This document shows, piece after piece, positions 1 to 12,585 of a stretch of 64,000 nt of DNA. A model generated the notes under the pieces. That model ran no database searches. It saw only the letters and a list, made by a program, of their open reading frames with translations, and was not told the origin of the DNA. This stretch comes from Congeria kusceri (lineage: Eukaryota; Mollusca; Bivalvia; Myida; Dreissenidae). The stretch covers positions 40,541,225-40,605,224 of the forward strand of contig CM051024.1 in the NCBI GenBank assembly GCA_027627225.1. The letters run 5' to 3'. Position 1 is the first letter of the stretch, and every line of letters starts with the position of its first letter. The position numbers were made by a program, and so were the translations under genes.

Positions 1-17
1 CATATTTTCATATTTAC

Positions 18-187
18 CAGAACTACACCAGTTTGCAGAAATATTGTGCCATTGTGGAAGCCATATATACAACTACTATCCATGTTACCCGCATTTTCAT
101 CATTTTCTTCCTTCTCCTCCTCCTCATCCTCAATGGCATCCAAGGCTGGCTTTTTCAACAAAGCCTTTGAGCTTTTCTTTTTACCAA
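18..187 (-). CDS. ADGB: Androglobin, probable exon 11 (3' boundary uncertain)
   Basis: Lys/Glu-rich segment reading GKKKSSKALLKKPALD, then a run of Glu. The acceptor (TTTAATGTAG) leaves two bases (TT) that complete the codon begun by the last base of exon 10, so the phase fits exactly. An acidic/basic low-complexity linker is expected here in androglobin, between the protease-like front and the rest of the protein. Two donors are possible. One is CTG/GTAAAT, giving 18-187. The other is GCGG/GTAACA, giving 89-187. Neither is strong. Family membership rests on phase and composition rather than on a conserved motif. Confidence 0.45.
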
Positions 188-2795
188 CTACATTAAAGAT
201 ATAAATACCAATGATAACAAACATGTCTTATACTTTCGTTTAAAAAATGAAACATTATGTAGTCTAAATTACAACAATAAAAGCTTATACATTCACCCTT
301 AAAAAATAAAAAAGTTAAATTTACAAAAATATACAATTAATGAAATATTGTATTCAAACGATATCAGGCAATTTTATGGCTAGAAAATTACAACTATTTA
401 GACCTTTTTTTTTTACAAATAACGGTAATCAAAACTGGGTCATCTGCCATCAAAAGCTAGGTCACTAAGTCTAGTAAAGTCAAGTCAAATGACCAATCCA
501 TTTACTTATATGAAGCAGCTTCATTTTTTATCTGATCAGTTTAAAATATTTCATATACCAGTATTCCAAATGGAACCACCCTGGATAGCATCTTCAGCTA
601 TATGCTACAACTGACGCAAACAAACAACAAGATGACGTCACCACACCCAGACTTACTGTTGCCAAGGCGACTCGCCCCGCCCAATGTTCTACTTTTGCTG
701 CGATTGGTCGCACCTAAGGGCATAATGAACTGCCTTCATGACTTCCTCCAGATACGACAATGTAAGACAATATTTCACCATTAAGTAACAAGAATTACAT
801 TAGTTTTTTCGGACCACATTTAAAGAAATTCTTGTAAAATCTTTCAAAGAAAACGATATTCACAACTGACTTTAACCGCATACAAACATCATTCACATAT
901 TACAACAACTGCAAAAATTAATATTATGCAATAAAGAATAACATTAGAAACATGATTCTTTACATTTTCAGGTCGAAAGCCTTAATGCTGATCAACACTA
1001 GGGACAGAACCCTTGCATACAAGCGAACTACAATACACCTAAATGCCTATCTAGACAAGGGACAGAACCCTTGCATACAAGCCAGCTACAACATGGTGCT
1101 CATACAAAACAATAATGAGCGTACCATTTTTAACATCCTGAACCGGGCCAGGGTCCTCAGTAGCCTGTGAGCGACTGACCGACCTGGGAACCACACTGCC
1201 TTGGCCCCTCAGACCTATAATCATCACTCTGACTGCTAACAAACGACGATGGAAATATCAATGAGACAAGGATTTCATTGATGACAGAAACGAGCATCCC
1301 TGAGACTAGTTTGTTTTAAGTCTATGCCACCATTGTTCACAACGCGGGCTTACGTAACAATGACACAAAAGCAAAACAATTGAACAATTAAACTTAAAAG
1401 AGACAAGGTGGGGTATTCATCATGTCCATCTTGAAATCCAGAGAGATCAGGAGTTTGATCCCTACACAGAAAGTATTCAAGGCATCTTTCGCATGTTCAG
1501 TTGTCGTACTTTTAATAATATTGATAGTCTGTTCATAGTTACGATAGTTCAGAAGTCGTATTCTTAAATTAAGACATACAACTCTACTGTATTTTTAACA
1601 TAAAAAATAATTACCCCAGTTTTACTATTGTAAATGTAGTGGTACATTAAAATTACGATAATTTTATGTTCAAAATACGACAGTTCATTTAATACGGGAA
1701 ACCACTATTTCTATGATTCTGCAAATTGTTTGCACACTGTTAATCTGTGTTATTAATAATGGGAAACCCCTATTTTTATGATTCTGCAACTGTTTGCACA
1801 TTGTTAATCTGTGTTATTAATAATGGGAAACCCCTATTTTCTATGATTCTGCAAGTGTTTGCACACTGTTAATCTGTGTTATTAATAACTGTCCTCCTTT
1901 TTTCCAGGGATGATAACAAGAGCTGTTGGTGGACAGTGTGCTCGACTTTTCTTGTCCTTGTAGAGTAACTGGCATTTTTTGCAAACAAGCTGTTTGGATA
2001 GTTGAGGCCAATTAAATTAAACGAAGTTAATTTCGTTCAAGTTACTGTTTTTTTCTATTTTTAATAACAGTGACCTTTTAATATGGGGAATAAATGTTTT
2101 AAGTTTAAATGAAATCCGTCAAGCCCTTCCTGAGAAACTGGCTTACCCAAAAACTTTAACCTAGCATGGACGCCAACGTCTTCAAAAAGTTGAGCTAAAA
2201 ATACATCAGTTCTGGACATGATATGGGATAAAAAAAACAAACACACACACAGGATAAAGTCTGAATAGACATGAACCTGGTTCGCACACAACACTCTGTT
2301 TTCAAACATTTACAAGACATACAGACCAACAACACAAAGTCACATGACCACAGAGTCACATGACCGCATAGTCACATGTCCACAGAGTCATGAAGCTGGA
2401 CAAAAAGACTGACAGAACTCTGTGGAAATAATTATGCGGACAGAGTATCTAGAATTTGCCCATTCTCAAAATATGCATTATTGTTTAACTATTCTTGTAT
2501 GACAAAAAAAATGCATTAAGGGTTCATTTCTGCACGTTTTTGTCATGGGATAAGTGAAACATTAGTTCTCTGGGAATTCATCTTATCCACCAATTATTGT
2601 CTTTATGAAAAATGCACAGAAACAGTAATTCAAAAGACAAGACATTAAACTCTTCTTGCCCGAGGCAACTTTTGAATACTGCATTACAGACAAAAACATT
2701 GGAATCCATTCATAACTGAAACAATTTTGCAGTTCTTATATGACAATGCTTTGCACATTTAATTTCATCAAACCAAATAAATAATAGGCATGTGG
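188..2795. other. Intron 10, left part
   Basis: AT-rich intronic DNA of the androglobin gene. A 24-bp direct repeat (GGGACAGAACCCTTGCATAC plus four bases) occurs near 1,001 and 1,058. I see no exon. Intron 10 runs from 188 to 15,204 and holds the tandem duplication listed below. Confidence 0.5.
1691..1890. repeat. Three-copy tandem repeat, period about 65 bp
   Basis: Three head-to-tail copies. The marker GGGAAACC starts at 1,696, 1,761 and 1,825. Each copy continues with TATGATTCTGCAA and TTAATCTGTGTTATTAATAA. Confidence 0.85.
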
Positions 2796-2876
2796 TGTGA
2801 AAACGACAGCACAGGCTAATCCGGGTCGACACTTTACACAGATGCTTTAAGCCCGGTTTTCCCACGACATGCTTCA
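2796..2876. mobile_element. Long-TIR MITE, one end only
   Basis: Only one arm of the MITE is present, from CACAGGCTAATCCGGG to TTTTCCCACGACATGC. The other arm and the centre are missing. Confidence 0.75.
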
Positions 2877-3506
2877 TATTCCTTTACAACAGATAAAGAA
2901 CATGAATTGGTACATGTACAGAGTAAGAATACTTGACAAATGCAGACTCACTCACACCAACAACACACATGGGAAAACATGGCAGAAGATTTCTGGTATA
3001 CAAACGACAACAGCCACACAAATAAAAGAAACACCATCTCACAAATGCTACATTCAAATTTTAATGGTCTGTCTGACAAAATATGGATGAAAATTCTGTT
3101 CCCCAACTATGAAAAATCCAGAAAAAATACATGTTTAAATAAAACATTTTTTAAAAATCCAGAAAATAAAGCCCACGCCCGATCTACAGTTTCCATGGTT
3201 ACCTATCGAAAAATCGCTGCGACTGTGAGCAGACAGTCGACTAGGCCCGTGATACTGTCGGTCCTCTGTAAAATGTATCATTTGTAGTTCAGTAAGAAAA
3301 TTCTGTTTAATGTTGAAGTGGACGACATACAATGTTATTAGAGCGTGGAATCGCTTCTCTGTCATGTTTATTGTTGGTTCAAAAAAACAAACATAGCTGA
3401 AAACATACAATACAAAAATTCAAGATGTTATTGACTGAATGCTATTGGATTTATAACCATGCCTACTCAGTTTAATCTCCGACAAACACTGTTTACAGAA
3501 TAGAAA

Positions 3507-3769
3507 TGAGGCATGTCATGGGAAAACCGGGCTTAATGCACTTGCGTAAAGTGTCATCCGGGATCAGCCTGTGCAGTCTGCACAGGGTAATCTGGGACGA
3601 CACTTTACGCTTTTATGGTATTTTCCATTTCATTTAAGTCTCTTCTAAACATATATCCACTCAAGGTGGATGGTGCCGTCCTGGATTAGCCTGTGCGGAC
3701 TGCACAGGCTAATCCGAGACGACACTTTACGCGCATGCATTAAGCCCGGGTTTCCCACGACACGCCTCA
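3507..3769. mobile_element. Long-TIR MITE, full copy
   Basis: Begins TGAGGCATGTCATGGGAAAA and ends TTTCCCACGACACGCCTCA. The two arms, about 90 bp each, are inverted repeats of each other and contain CAGGCTAATCCGGGACGAC and AAAGTGTC. The centre holds the family signature TGGTATTTTCYRTTTCA. No coding capacity. This is the best complete representative near the left end. Confidence 0.9.
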
Positions 3770-4453
3770 AATGTTTTTACAAGGCATGTCCGTCATACAA
3801 TGAAGTTCTAGCTTTCTGAATGGCTAAAGGCATTGTCAATCAAATTTTGTCAATCGGTCAGTTGGCCATCTGTAATATTTACCACTGGTATTTCAATAAA
3901 AACATTGCTATAAACATACAATCTGATATTTCAGCATAAAATGGTAATCTGTTATACTAACCATTAATACCGAAATAACAAATGCTGAAAGCATAAAATG
4001 TTTTTCATGATGTAAAAATTCACATAACACTTTTTTATCATATATAGAATAAGACAAAAAGATACAACATAATTATTGTTTGTCCTGCCCAACCATTCAC
4101 AAAACTTTCTAAAAAGTGATTTCTACTGCAAATAAATAATAAAGATGACTTACATAGGAAAATATACAATGGGTGAGTAACACAATGATGGGCACTACAG
4201 TGAAATCCCAATTGAACAAATTAATGGCTGGATGCAAACTATGTAAAATCCCAATAGAACAAATTAATGGCTGGATGCAAAACTATGTAACTACTATATA
4301 ACATATACCGAGATAGCATAGTTTTGCTATGTGCCAGCAAAATATAAAAGTATAAATCTAAAGTGAGTAGATAGTATCATAAGAAAAGAAGTGAATATCA
4401 ACTCATAAGCTAAACACAAAACACTGATGACACATGTAAAAAGTCAGTTTAAA

Positions 4454-4701
4454 TGAGGCATGTCGTAGGAAAACTGGGCTAAATGTATGTGCATAAAGTG
4501 TTGTCCCGGATCAACCTGTGAATCCAGGACGGCATTTTCCGCCTACAGCGGATTTATGTTTAGAAGAGACTTCCTTCAAACAGAAAATACCATCAAAGCG
4601 GAAATTGTCGTCCTGGATTAGCTTGTGCGGACTGCACAGGCTGATCTGGGACAACACTTTATGCACATACATTTAGCGCAGGTTTCCCACAACATGCCTC
4701 A
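4454..4701. mobile_element. Long-TIR MITE containing the left edge of the 4.9-kb duplication
   Basis: Complete copy with both TGAGGC...GCCTCA ends. The left boundary of the large tandem duplication falls inside it at about 4,521 (AATCCAGGACGG). Confidence 0.88.
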
Positions 4702-4721
4702 AATCTATTTATTAAGCTCAA

Positions 4722-4922
4722 CTGTGTCAAAAGCCAGAGGCTTACCTAGACACATCTGAGTCCGTTCCTGGGTACAACCAGTACTTGGTGTCTTTTAAGA
4801 AAGATCATTCAAACACTTGATCATTCAAGATCATTCAAACATCATTCAATCCCCGATTAGGGATCCAACTCACGACATTTCGATTGCATGGCAGACACTG
4901 TATCCATTACCCCACTGTGACC
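4722..4922 (-). mobile_element. tRNA-derived SINE (copy in unit 1)
   Basis: On the minus strand the element starts near GGTCACAGTGGGGTAATGG, which resembles a tRNA 5' end with an A box. It then has a B-box-like GAGTTGGATCCC and a non-tRNA body containing GGTACAACCAGTACTTGG (plus-strand reading). A degenerate GATCATTCAA repeat lies within it. The tRNA likeness is visible by eye; the SINE family is not assigned. Confidence 0.6.
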
Positions 4923-4993
4923 TTTTAAAGAGTCAATATCATTTGTACTAACACCAGTGTAAATACCTGATTTCTGTTAAATCACATTTTTAA

Positions 4994-5170
4994 CCAGGCT
5001 TAATGCATGTGCGTTAAGTGTCGTCCCCGCACTTTCCGCTTTTGTGGTATTTTCTGTTTCAAGGTAGTCTTTTCTAAACATAATACCACTGTAGGTGGAA
5101 AGTGCCATTCCGGAATAGGACGACACTTTACGCACATGCATTAAGCCCGGTTTTCACACGACACGCCTCA
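4994..5170. mobile_element. Long-TIR MITE, 5' truncated
   Basis: Lacks the first arm's outer end: it starts at AACCAGGCTTAATGC, while the paralogous copy at 9,930 still has TGAGGCATGTCGAGGG. It ends CACACGACACGCCTCA. The truncation therefore happened after the large duplication. Confidence 0.85.
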
Positions 5171-5320
5171 TATTGATTCCTTTTATAAATTCCTAAGTTA
5201 ATTCCTAAGTATTGGAGCTTCATTTTTCCATCACATGCTAATATTTCCTGCTCTAAATTGTCTTTACAAAAAGTTCATTTTATTGCAAAATTTCTATAAT
5301 TTATAACATATTGAGTATTT

Positions 5321-5440
5321 GTAGATACATTTGTGTCTATAAAATGTTGTATTTTTTTTGCATACAGCCCATTTTATGGTGTAGATACATTTGTGTCTAT
5401 AAAATGTTATTTTTTTGCATACAGCCCATTTTATGGTGTA
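5321..5440. repeat. Two-copy 60-bp tandem repeat
   Basis: GTAGATACATTTGTGTCTAT occurs at 5,321 and 5,381, each followed by a T-run and GCATACAGCCCATTTTATGG. The same pair is present in unit 2 at about 10,277-10,396. Confidence 0.8.
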
Positions 5441-5445
5441 CAACA

Positions 5446-6087
5446 ATTGGGGGTGTAACGATATATCGGTATACCGGTATATCGCGGTATCAGATCTCGC
5501 GGTAAAATATCGTGATATGTAAATTACATACCGGTATTTCACGATATTTACTGTTTGTACGTTTACAATGTCTTTTCATGAAATAATCGTTAATTTATTG
5601 GTGTTTTGTTGCGTCACTGATGTGGTGATTTTGCATGTTTGTACATATTGGCTCCAAATTATAATGCTGGTAATGACATAATGGTTTTCTATCGAAATTG
5701 AATTAATAATTTTGAAAATGTTACCCGTTAATATATTGCATTTGAAGACAAACGTTCTATCTGTTCATTATTTAATGAATATAACGATTTTTGGATAGTT
5801 GACAAAGAATGTTTATTTCTAATACACACATGTATACAAAACGCCAACATGTATTAATTTCAAAATATCTTAACCAAATAAATCGTAAATTAATTAAAGT
5901 TAAGCGATGAACAGAGCGTACTCTATATAAGACAAATTATCGTCAAAAACCTAGGTATTTTTAGTGAGATACGGAGGAGAAACTGTGTATTTCAATGTGG
6001 GCAATATATTGCGGTATATATCACGATATATTTTAGAATATTGCGATATATCGCGATATGGGCCAGTGATATCGTTACACCCCTAAT
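5446..6087. mobile_element. Non-autonomous TIR element with GGGGTGTAACGATAT ends (unit 1)
   Basis: Left end ATTGGGGGTGTAACGATAT, right end the reverse complement of ATTAGGGGTGTAACGATAT. Both ends carry dense palindromic CGATATATCG/GCGGTATA motifs. The terminal sequence resembles hAT-type MITEs known from animals. AACA abuts both ends but a full 8-bp duplication is not clear. No transposase is present. Confidence 0.75.
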
Positions 6088-6838
6088 AACAATTCTGTTG
6101 CTTACATTAATTTCAGGAGGAAAACAAATTTTATGTATACTAATTGTATAAATTATTTTAATAAACCACTGGTTTCGAACAAAAATGTCTGCCATATCAA
6201 AGCCTAGTGCACTACAAAAAATAACTAAGAATTTGTATAATGTGGATTTGACACTAAGAAAAGAAAACAAATTCATTTATAAATGTCGTGAAGTATTTAA
6301 TACAAATTTGAATTTTGACACACTTTTGAAGCAAAAAAAAAAGGAACCACAATCCACAAATCTGGTACACCATCATGTTAATTACTATTTTACTTTTTAT
6401 GTTTTATATATATGGGAATTAATACTATAGGCATATACCACTGATGCTTCTACTATCTATTTACATGCAAACATGTCATATACAAATGTACATCATACAA
6501 ATATATTTAGGAAAACTTAACTTAGACAAATGATGTGAACAAACGTTATTTGTGTGAAAGCCTCCGAATGAATACTGGTATGCAAATTCTATCGAATAAG
6601 TGACAAAATAAAACCTATTTGTGAAATAAAATATCAAATTTACACAGATATACATAAAACACCAAATGTATTTAATAAGCATAAAAATATATTAAATTTA
6701 CCCAAAGTCTTACACCAGAAAGGAAAGGAAATAGGTTATTTTACTGATTTTTCAAAACTGATCTTATCAGCATAAAATGAAAATAACTAACAAAAGACCC
6801 ACTAAATATTTTAAATTACTAATGATCATGAAAAAATA

Positions 6839-7027
6839 TGAGGCATGTCATGAGACGACACTTTCCGCTTTTATGCTATTTTCTGTTTCACGAATGTCTC
6901 TTATAAACATAAATCATCTGTAGGCGGAAAGTGCTGTTCTGGATCTGCCTGTGCAGACTGCACAGGCTGATCTGGGATGACACTTTACGCATGTGCATTA
7001 AACCTGGTTTTCCCACGACATGCCTCA
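6839..7027. mobile_element. Long-TIR MITE, internally deleted
   Basis: TGAGGCATGTCATG joins directly to AGACGACACTTTCCGC, so about 70 bp of the first arm is missing. The second arm is intact to CACGACATGCCTCA. Confidence 0.85.
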
Positions 7028-7176
7028 TATAGATTATTCTACAAATGAAGACATGAACAATAAATAAATAGGCCTTCAAAGGTAGTGTCGTAATCAGAAA
7101 GTTATAGGTTTATACAAGAACATGTACACCAATTCAACAGAATACAGTGTGTTTTTTTCTAAAACCCATTTTTTAA

Positions 7177-7632
7177 AAAAGATTCTGTGTTTGATAAACA
7201 CACATGGCCCCGGTTGGTGCTGGGTATCCCATTTCTTAGTCCATATTAGGTCAAGGTCAAATTGAAGTTGGGTGATATGGGTGGATTGGGAACAGTCATA
7301 AGTAACAACTGTGTAAATATCTAAGTGTTGTAGTAAGCGGTGTTGGTGCTTGACGAAACGGTAAAATCTAGTTAACCAAGAAATGGCATTATTGTTATAA
7401 GTCCAAATTAGGTCAGGGTCAAGGTCAAAGTAAGGTTGGGTGATATGGGTGGATAGGGAATGGTCATAAGAAACAACTGTGTAAGTATCAAAGTGTTGCA
7501 GTAAGCGGTGTTGGTGCTAGATGAAACGGTAAAGTCTACTTAACCTTGTCATGGACGGAAGGACGTAAAGACGGAAGGACGGACAGGACGATCACTATAT
7601 GCCTCCTGCATCAAGATGCTGGGGGCATAAAA
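7177..7632. repeat. Interspersed repeat ending GGGGGCATAA (unit 1)
   Basis: Starts near GATTCTGTGTTTGATAAACA. It contains two internal subrepeats of about 170 bp (GGTTGGGTGATATGGGTGGA ... AAGCGGTGTTGGTGCT) and ends in a GACGGAAGGACGGACAGG tract followed by ATCAAGATGCTGGGGGCATA. Further copies lie at 12,122 and 26,022. No coding capacity; class unknown. Confidence 0.75.
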
Positions 7633-8429
7633 AAGCCTAGTTTCCAAACCCGCAATGCTAAAGGACAGAAAATATGTGAATATAAGCCCTAGAGGGGGAA
7701 AGAACAAGCAAATGTAGTGATACACGATTACTGAGATTCAAACCTCGGATACAAGTATTACGCGGTTACATACCAAGGGTGTCGGTTGTACGGTTACTCA
7801 ACCGACTACTAGTGCCACGTTTGAAATCTCCTGTAAAATTCAGCATTTTTTCTGATTATATTTTCCCCAATTGTTAGAAAAAATTAGAAAAGTTTCTTTT
7901 TTAAATCTCCTTTCCGACTGGACATTGTTAAAATATACTGTTCATCAATTTCCCAAAAGTGCTCAGCAATTTTTGTAGTTTTCTGTTTATTCAAAGAATT
8001 AGTTTCTTTTCATTTCTTGAGATGTTGAAATGTATACTCCTGTACAATTTGTCATTACCTCCTATCACTTCTGTTTATTTATTGAAAACAATGCAGGTCA
8101 ATGAATGTTTTTTTTCCTGATTATAAATATACATATAGAAGGAAGTCCTATCTTACCAAATTTACCATTACAAGTTGACAAATAAACTTAGTATTTATTT
8201 CTTTTTTTTTTTTGTAACACAATATTCCAGTATTATACTTCCAAAACATTGTTGATCATAAATAGTGAAAAAATTACGACATGCTGACGAAAGCGTATGT
8301 TAACGTGATAAATTAAGGCGGGTAATATTCTGAGCATGAGTTGGCCATGCACTATTGCAAAACCTGGAAAAGGTCTATTTGCATAATGGGCTAATAAACA
8401 TAATCAAATGCAAAAGCAGCCAAAACTAG

Positions 8430-9240
8430 AATTGTCACATGAGTGACGGATATACCCCCACAATATGGCCTTGTCACAAAACTATGGCATCCATTCTAAA
8501 GACATGGACAGAGAGAGAATGCTTTAATTTGTGAATGGTCAACTGTGTATTTGGAAAAATTTAATTTCAATTGAAGCCATAACTCTGTCAACATTTAGTG
8601 GTTTGTAACCAAAGTTGAACTTGATCTGTATTTTATGATGATACACCTATGTACCAAAAATAATTTACATATGTGAAGCCTTTCATTAGTTATTGTCCAT
8701 GTTTTTCGGGAATTTAAGTCAAAAAGGGGCCATAACTGTGTCAAAATTTAGTGGTTTGTAACCAAAGTCGAATTTGACCCTATTTTATGATGCTACACAT
8801 GTCTACCAAGAATTATTTAAATATGTCAAGCCATCGTCAAGAAACTATGTTTTTAGGGAATTTAAGTCAAATAAAGGGCCATAACTCTGTCAAAATTTAG
8901 TGGTTTGTAACCAACATCGAACTTGACCTGTATTCTATGATGTTATACGTGTGTACCAAAATTATTTGAATATGTCAAACCTTTCTGAGTTATCATCCGG
9001 AAACCATGTTTTTAGGGAATTTTAAGTCGAAAAGGTGCCATAACTCAGTCAAAATTTAGTGGTTTGTAACCAACATCGAACTTGACCTGTATTCCATGAT
9101 GTTACACATGTGTACCAAAAATTATTTGAATATGTCAAGCCTTTCTTGAGTTATCATCCGGAAACGAAAAACCAACAGACCGACGGACCGACACGCTCAC
9201 TCCTATATACCCCCCCTAAACTTTGTTTGTGGGGGTATAA
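8430..9240. repeat. Interspersed repeat with internal ~150-bp subrepeats, ending GGGGGTATAATA (unit 1)
   Basis: Starts near GTCACATGAGTGACGGATAT. It has four subrepeats marked by GCCATAACTCTGTCAAAATT and TTTAGTGGTTTGTAACCA, then a CAGACCGACGGACCGACA tract and TTTGTGGGGGTATAATA. Its layout (subrepeats, GACGGA tract, G-rich tail) parallels the element at 7,177. Confidence 0.7.
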
Positions 9241-9453
9241 TAATAAACAAATAAATTTAATACATCTATACACAAGGGGACGAAAGGCTCGTGCAAAATA
9301 GTAAGCACAATAAATACGTCGCATGATGCTTGGTGCTCTAGGGCCTTACCAATGTCCGCGTCAAGACGACTGGACATAAATTTACGACTAGACCCCACGC
9401 GACTTTGACCCCGTTTTGACAGTTCTAAATCTGTAACAACATTGATCGAAGCT

Positions 9454-9634
9454 AATCCAGGACGGCATTTTCTGCCTACAGCGAATTTATGTTTAGAAGA
9501 GACTTCCTTGAAACAGAAAATACCATCAAAGCGGAAATTGTCGTCCTGGATTAGCTTGTGCGGACTGCACAGGCTGATCTGGGACAACACTTTATGCACA
9601 TACATTTAGCCCAGGTTTTCCACAACATGCCTCA
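9454..9634. mobile_element. Long-TIR MITE, partial, at the duplication junction
   Basis: Partial MITE created by the duplication breakpoint. It lacks its left arm and abuts the GAAGCT end of unit 1. Its right end reads CACAACATGCCTCA. Confidence 0.85.
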
Positions 9635-9659
9635 AATCTATTTATTAAGCTCAACTGTG

Positions 9660-9857
9660 TCAAAAGCCAGAGGCTTACCTAGACACATCTGAGTCCGTTT
9701 CCTGGGTACAACCAGTACTTGGTGTCTTTTAAGAAAGATCATTCAAACACTTGATCATTCAAGATCATTCAAACATCATTCAAATCCCCGATTAGGGATC
9801 CAACTCACGACATTTCCACTGCATGGCAGACACTGTATCCATTACCCCACTGTGACC
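9660..9857 (-). mobile_element. tRNA-derived SINE (copy in unit 2)
   Basis: Duplicate of the element at 4,722-4,922, with the same A-box-like GTGGGGTAATGG and B-box-like GAGTTGGATCCC on the minus strand. Confidence 0.6.
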
Positions 9858-9929
9858 TTTTAAAGAGTCAATATAGTTTGTACTAACACCAGTGTAAATA
9901 CCTGATTTCTGTTAAATCACATTTTTAAA

Positions 9930-10126
9930 TGAGGCATGTCGAGGGAAAACCAGGCTTAATGCATGTGCGTTAAGTGTCGTCCCCGCACTTTCCGCTTTTA
10001 TGGTATTTTCTGTTTCAAGGTAGTCTTTTCTAAACATAATACCACTGTAGGTGGAAAGTGCCATTCCGGAATAGGACGACACTTTACGCACATGCATTAA
10101 GTCCGGTTTTCACACGACATGCCTCA
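9930..10126. mobile_element. Long-TIR MITE
   Basis: Has both ends (TGAGGCATGTCGAGGG and CACACGACATGCCTCA) but lacks most of the inner first arm. It is the undamaged counterpart of the copy at 4,994. Confidence 0.88.
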
Positions 10127-10401
10127 TATTGATTCCTTTTATAAATTCCTAAGTTAATTCCTAAGTATTGGAGCTTCATTTTTCCATCACATGCTAATAT
10201 TTCCTGCTCTAAATTGTCTTTACAAAAAGTTCATTTTATTGCAAAATTTCTATAATTTATAACATATTGAGTATTTGTAGATACATTTGTGTCTATAAAA
10301 TGTTGTATTTTTTTTGCATACAGCCCATTTTATGGTGTAGATACATTTGTGTCTATAAAATGTTATTTTTTTGCATACAGCCCATTTTATGGTGTACAAC
10401 A

Positions 10402-11046
10402 ATTGGGGGTGTAACGATATATCGGTATACCGGTATATCGCGGTATCAGATCTCGCGGTAAAATATCGTGATATGTAAATTACATACCGGTATTTCACGA
10501 TATTTACTGTTTGTACGTTTACAATGTCTTTTCATGAAATCATCGTTATTTTATTGGTGTTTTGCTGCGTCACTGTTGTGGTGATTTTGCATGTTTGTAC
10601 ATATTGGCTCCAAATTATAATGCTGGTAATGACATAATGGTTTTCTATCGAAACTGAATTAATAATTTTGAAAATGTTACCCGTTAATATATTGCATTTG
10701 AAGACAAACGTTCATTATTCTGTTCATTATTCATTGAATATAACGATTTTTGGATAGTTGACAAAGAATGTTTATTTCTAATACACACATGTATACAAAA
10801 TGCCAACATGTATTAATTTCAAAATATCTTAACCAAATAAATCATAAATTAATTAAAGTTAAGCGATGAACAGAGCGTACACTATTTAAGACAAATTATC
10901 GTCAAAAACCTAGGTATTTTTAGTGAGATACGGAGGAGAAACTGTGTATTTCAATGTGGGCAATATATTGCGGTATATATCACGATATATTTTAGAATAT
11001 TGCGATATATCGCAATATGGGCCAGTGATATCGTTACACCCCTAAT
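10402..11046. mobile_element. Non-autonomous TIR element with GGGGTGTAACGATAT ends (unit 2)
   Basis: Duplicate of 5,446-6,087, with the same termini and the same palindromic subterminal CGATATATCG motifs. Confidence 0.75.
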
Positions 11047-11795
11047 AACAATTCTGTTGCTTACATTAATTTCAGGAGGAAAACAAATTTTATGTATACT
11101 AATTGTATAAATTATTTTAATAAACCACTGGTTTCGAACAAAAATGTCTGCCATATCAAAGCCTAGTGCACTACAAAAAATAACTAAGAATTTGTATAAT
11201 GTGGATTTGACACTAAGAAAAGAAAACAAATTCATTTATAAATGTCGTGAAGTCTTTAATACAAATTTGAATTTTGACACACTTTTGAAGCAAAAAAAAA
11301 AGGAACCACAATCCACAAATCTGGTACACCATCATGTTAATTACTATTTTACTTTTTATGTTATATATATGGGAATTAATACTATAGGCATATACCACTG
11401 ATGCTTCTACTATCTATTTACATGCAAACATGTCATATACAAATGTACATCATACAAATATATTTAGGAAAACTTAACTTAGACAAATGGTGTGAACAAA
11501 CGTTATTTGTGTGAAAGCCTCCGAATGAATACTGGTATGCAAATTCTATCGAATAAGTGACAAAATAAAACCTATTTGTGAAATAAAATATCAAATTTAC
11601 ACAGACATACATAAAACACCAAATGTATGTAATGAGCATAAAAATATATTACATTTACCCAAAGTCTTACTCCAGAAAGGAAAGGAAATAGGTTATTTTA
11701 CTGATTTTTCAAAACTGACCTTATCAGCATAAAATGAAAATAACTAACAAAAGACCCACTAAATATTTTAAATTACTAATGATCATGAAAAAATA

Positions 11796-11984
11796 GGAGG
11801 CATGTCATGGGACGACACTTTCTGCTTTTATGCTATTTTCTGTTTCACGAATGTCTCTTATAAACATAAATCATCTGTAGGCGGAAAGTGTTGTTCTGGA
11901 TCTGCCTGTGCAGACTGCACAGGCTGATCTGGGATGACACTTTACGCACGTGCATTAAACCTGGTTTTCCCATGACATGCCTCA
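11796..11984. mobile_element. Long-TIR MITE, internally deleted (unit 2)
   Basis: Duplicate of 6,839-7,027, sharing the same internal deletion. The deletion therefore predates the large duplication. Confidence 0.85.
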
Positions 11985-12121
11985 TATAGATTATTCTACA
12001 AATGAAGACATGAACAATAAATAAATAGGCCTTCAAAGGTAGTGTCGTAATCAGAAAGTTATAGGTTTATACAAGAACATGTACACCAATTTCAACAGAA
12101 TACAGTGTGTTATTTTCTAAA

Positions 12122-12585
12122 ACCCATTTTTTAAACAAGATTATGTGTTTGATAAACACACATGCCCCCGGTTGGTGCTGGGTATCCCATTTCTTAGTCC
12201 ATATTAGGTCAAGGTCAAAGTGAAGTTGGGTGATATGGGTGGATTGGGAACAGTCATAAGTAACAACTGTGTACATATCTAAGTGTTGTAGTAAGCGGTG
12301 TTGGTGCTTGACGAAACGGTAAAATCTAGTTAACCAAGAAATGGCATTATTGTTATAAGTCCAAATTGGGTCAGGGTCAAGGTAAGGTTGGGTGATATGG
12401 GTGGATAGGGAATGGTCATAAGAAACAACTGTGTAAGTATCAAAGTGTTGCAGTAAGCGGTGTTGGTGCTAGATGAAACGGTAAAGTCTACTTAACCTTG
12501 TCATGGACGGAAGGACGTAAAGACGGAAGGACGGACAGGACGATCACTATATGCCTCCTGCATCAAGATGCCGGGGGCATAAAAA
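12122..12585. repeat. Interspersed repeat ending GGGGGCATAA (unit 2)
   Basis: Duplicate of 7,177-7,632, with the same two subrepeats and GACGGA tract. Confidence 0.75.

Larger units (their letters stand above)
4521..9453. repeat. Large tandem duplication, unit 1
   Basis: First copy of a head-to-tail duplication. It begins at AATCCAGGACGG inside a MITE and ends at ATTGATCGAAGCT. The second copy starts on the next base. Corresponding landmarks are offset by about 4,933 bp at the start and 4,960 bp at the end. The change comes from small indels, including the loss of one MITE end near 4,994. The two copies look nearly identical over their length, which points to a recent event. Confidence 0.95.

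Noticed and set aside
5294..5542. Paired 82-residue minus-strand ORFs here and at 10,250-10,498
   Set aside because: They read across a 60-bp tandem repeat and the palindromic end of a non-coding TIR element, duplicated with the 4.9-kb unit.
9216..9605. 129-residue minus-strand ORF with a VLSQISLCSPHKLIQDD-type sequence
   Set aside because: That peptide is the translation of the long-TIR MITE arm. The same reading appears at several MITE copies (for example 6,888, 17,402 and 28,083), so these are not genes.
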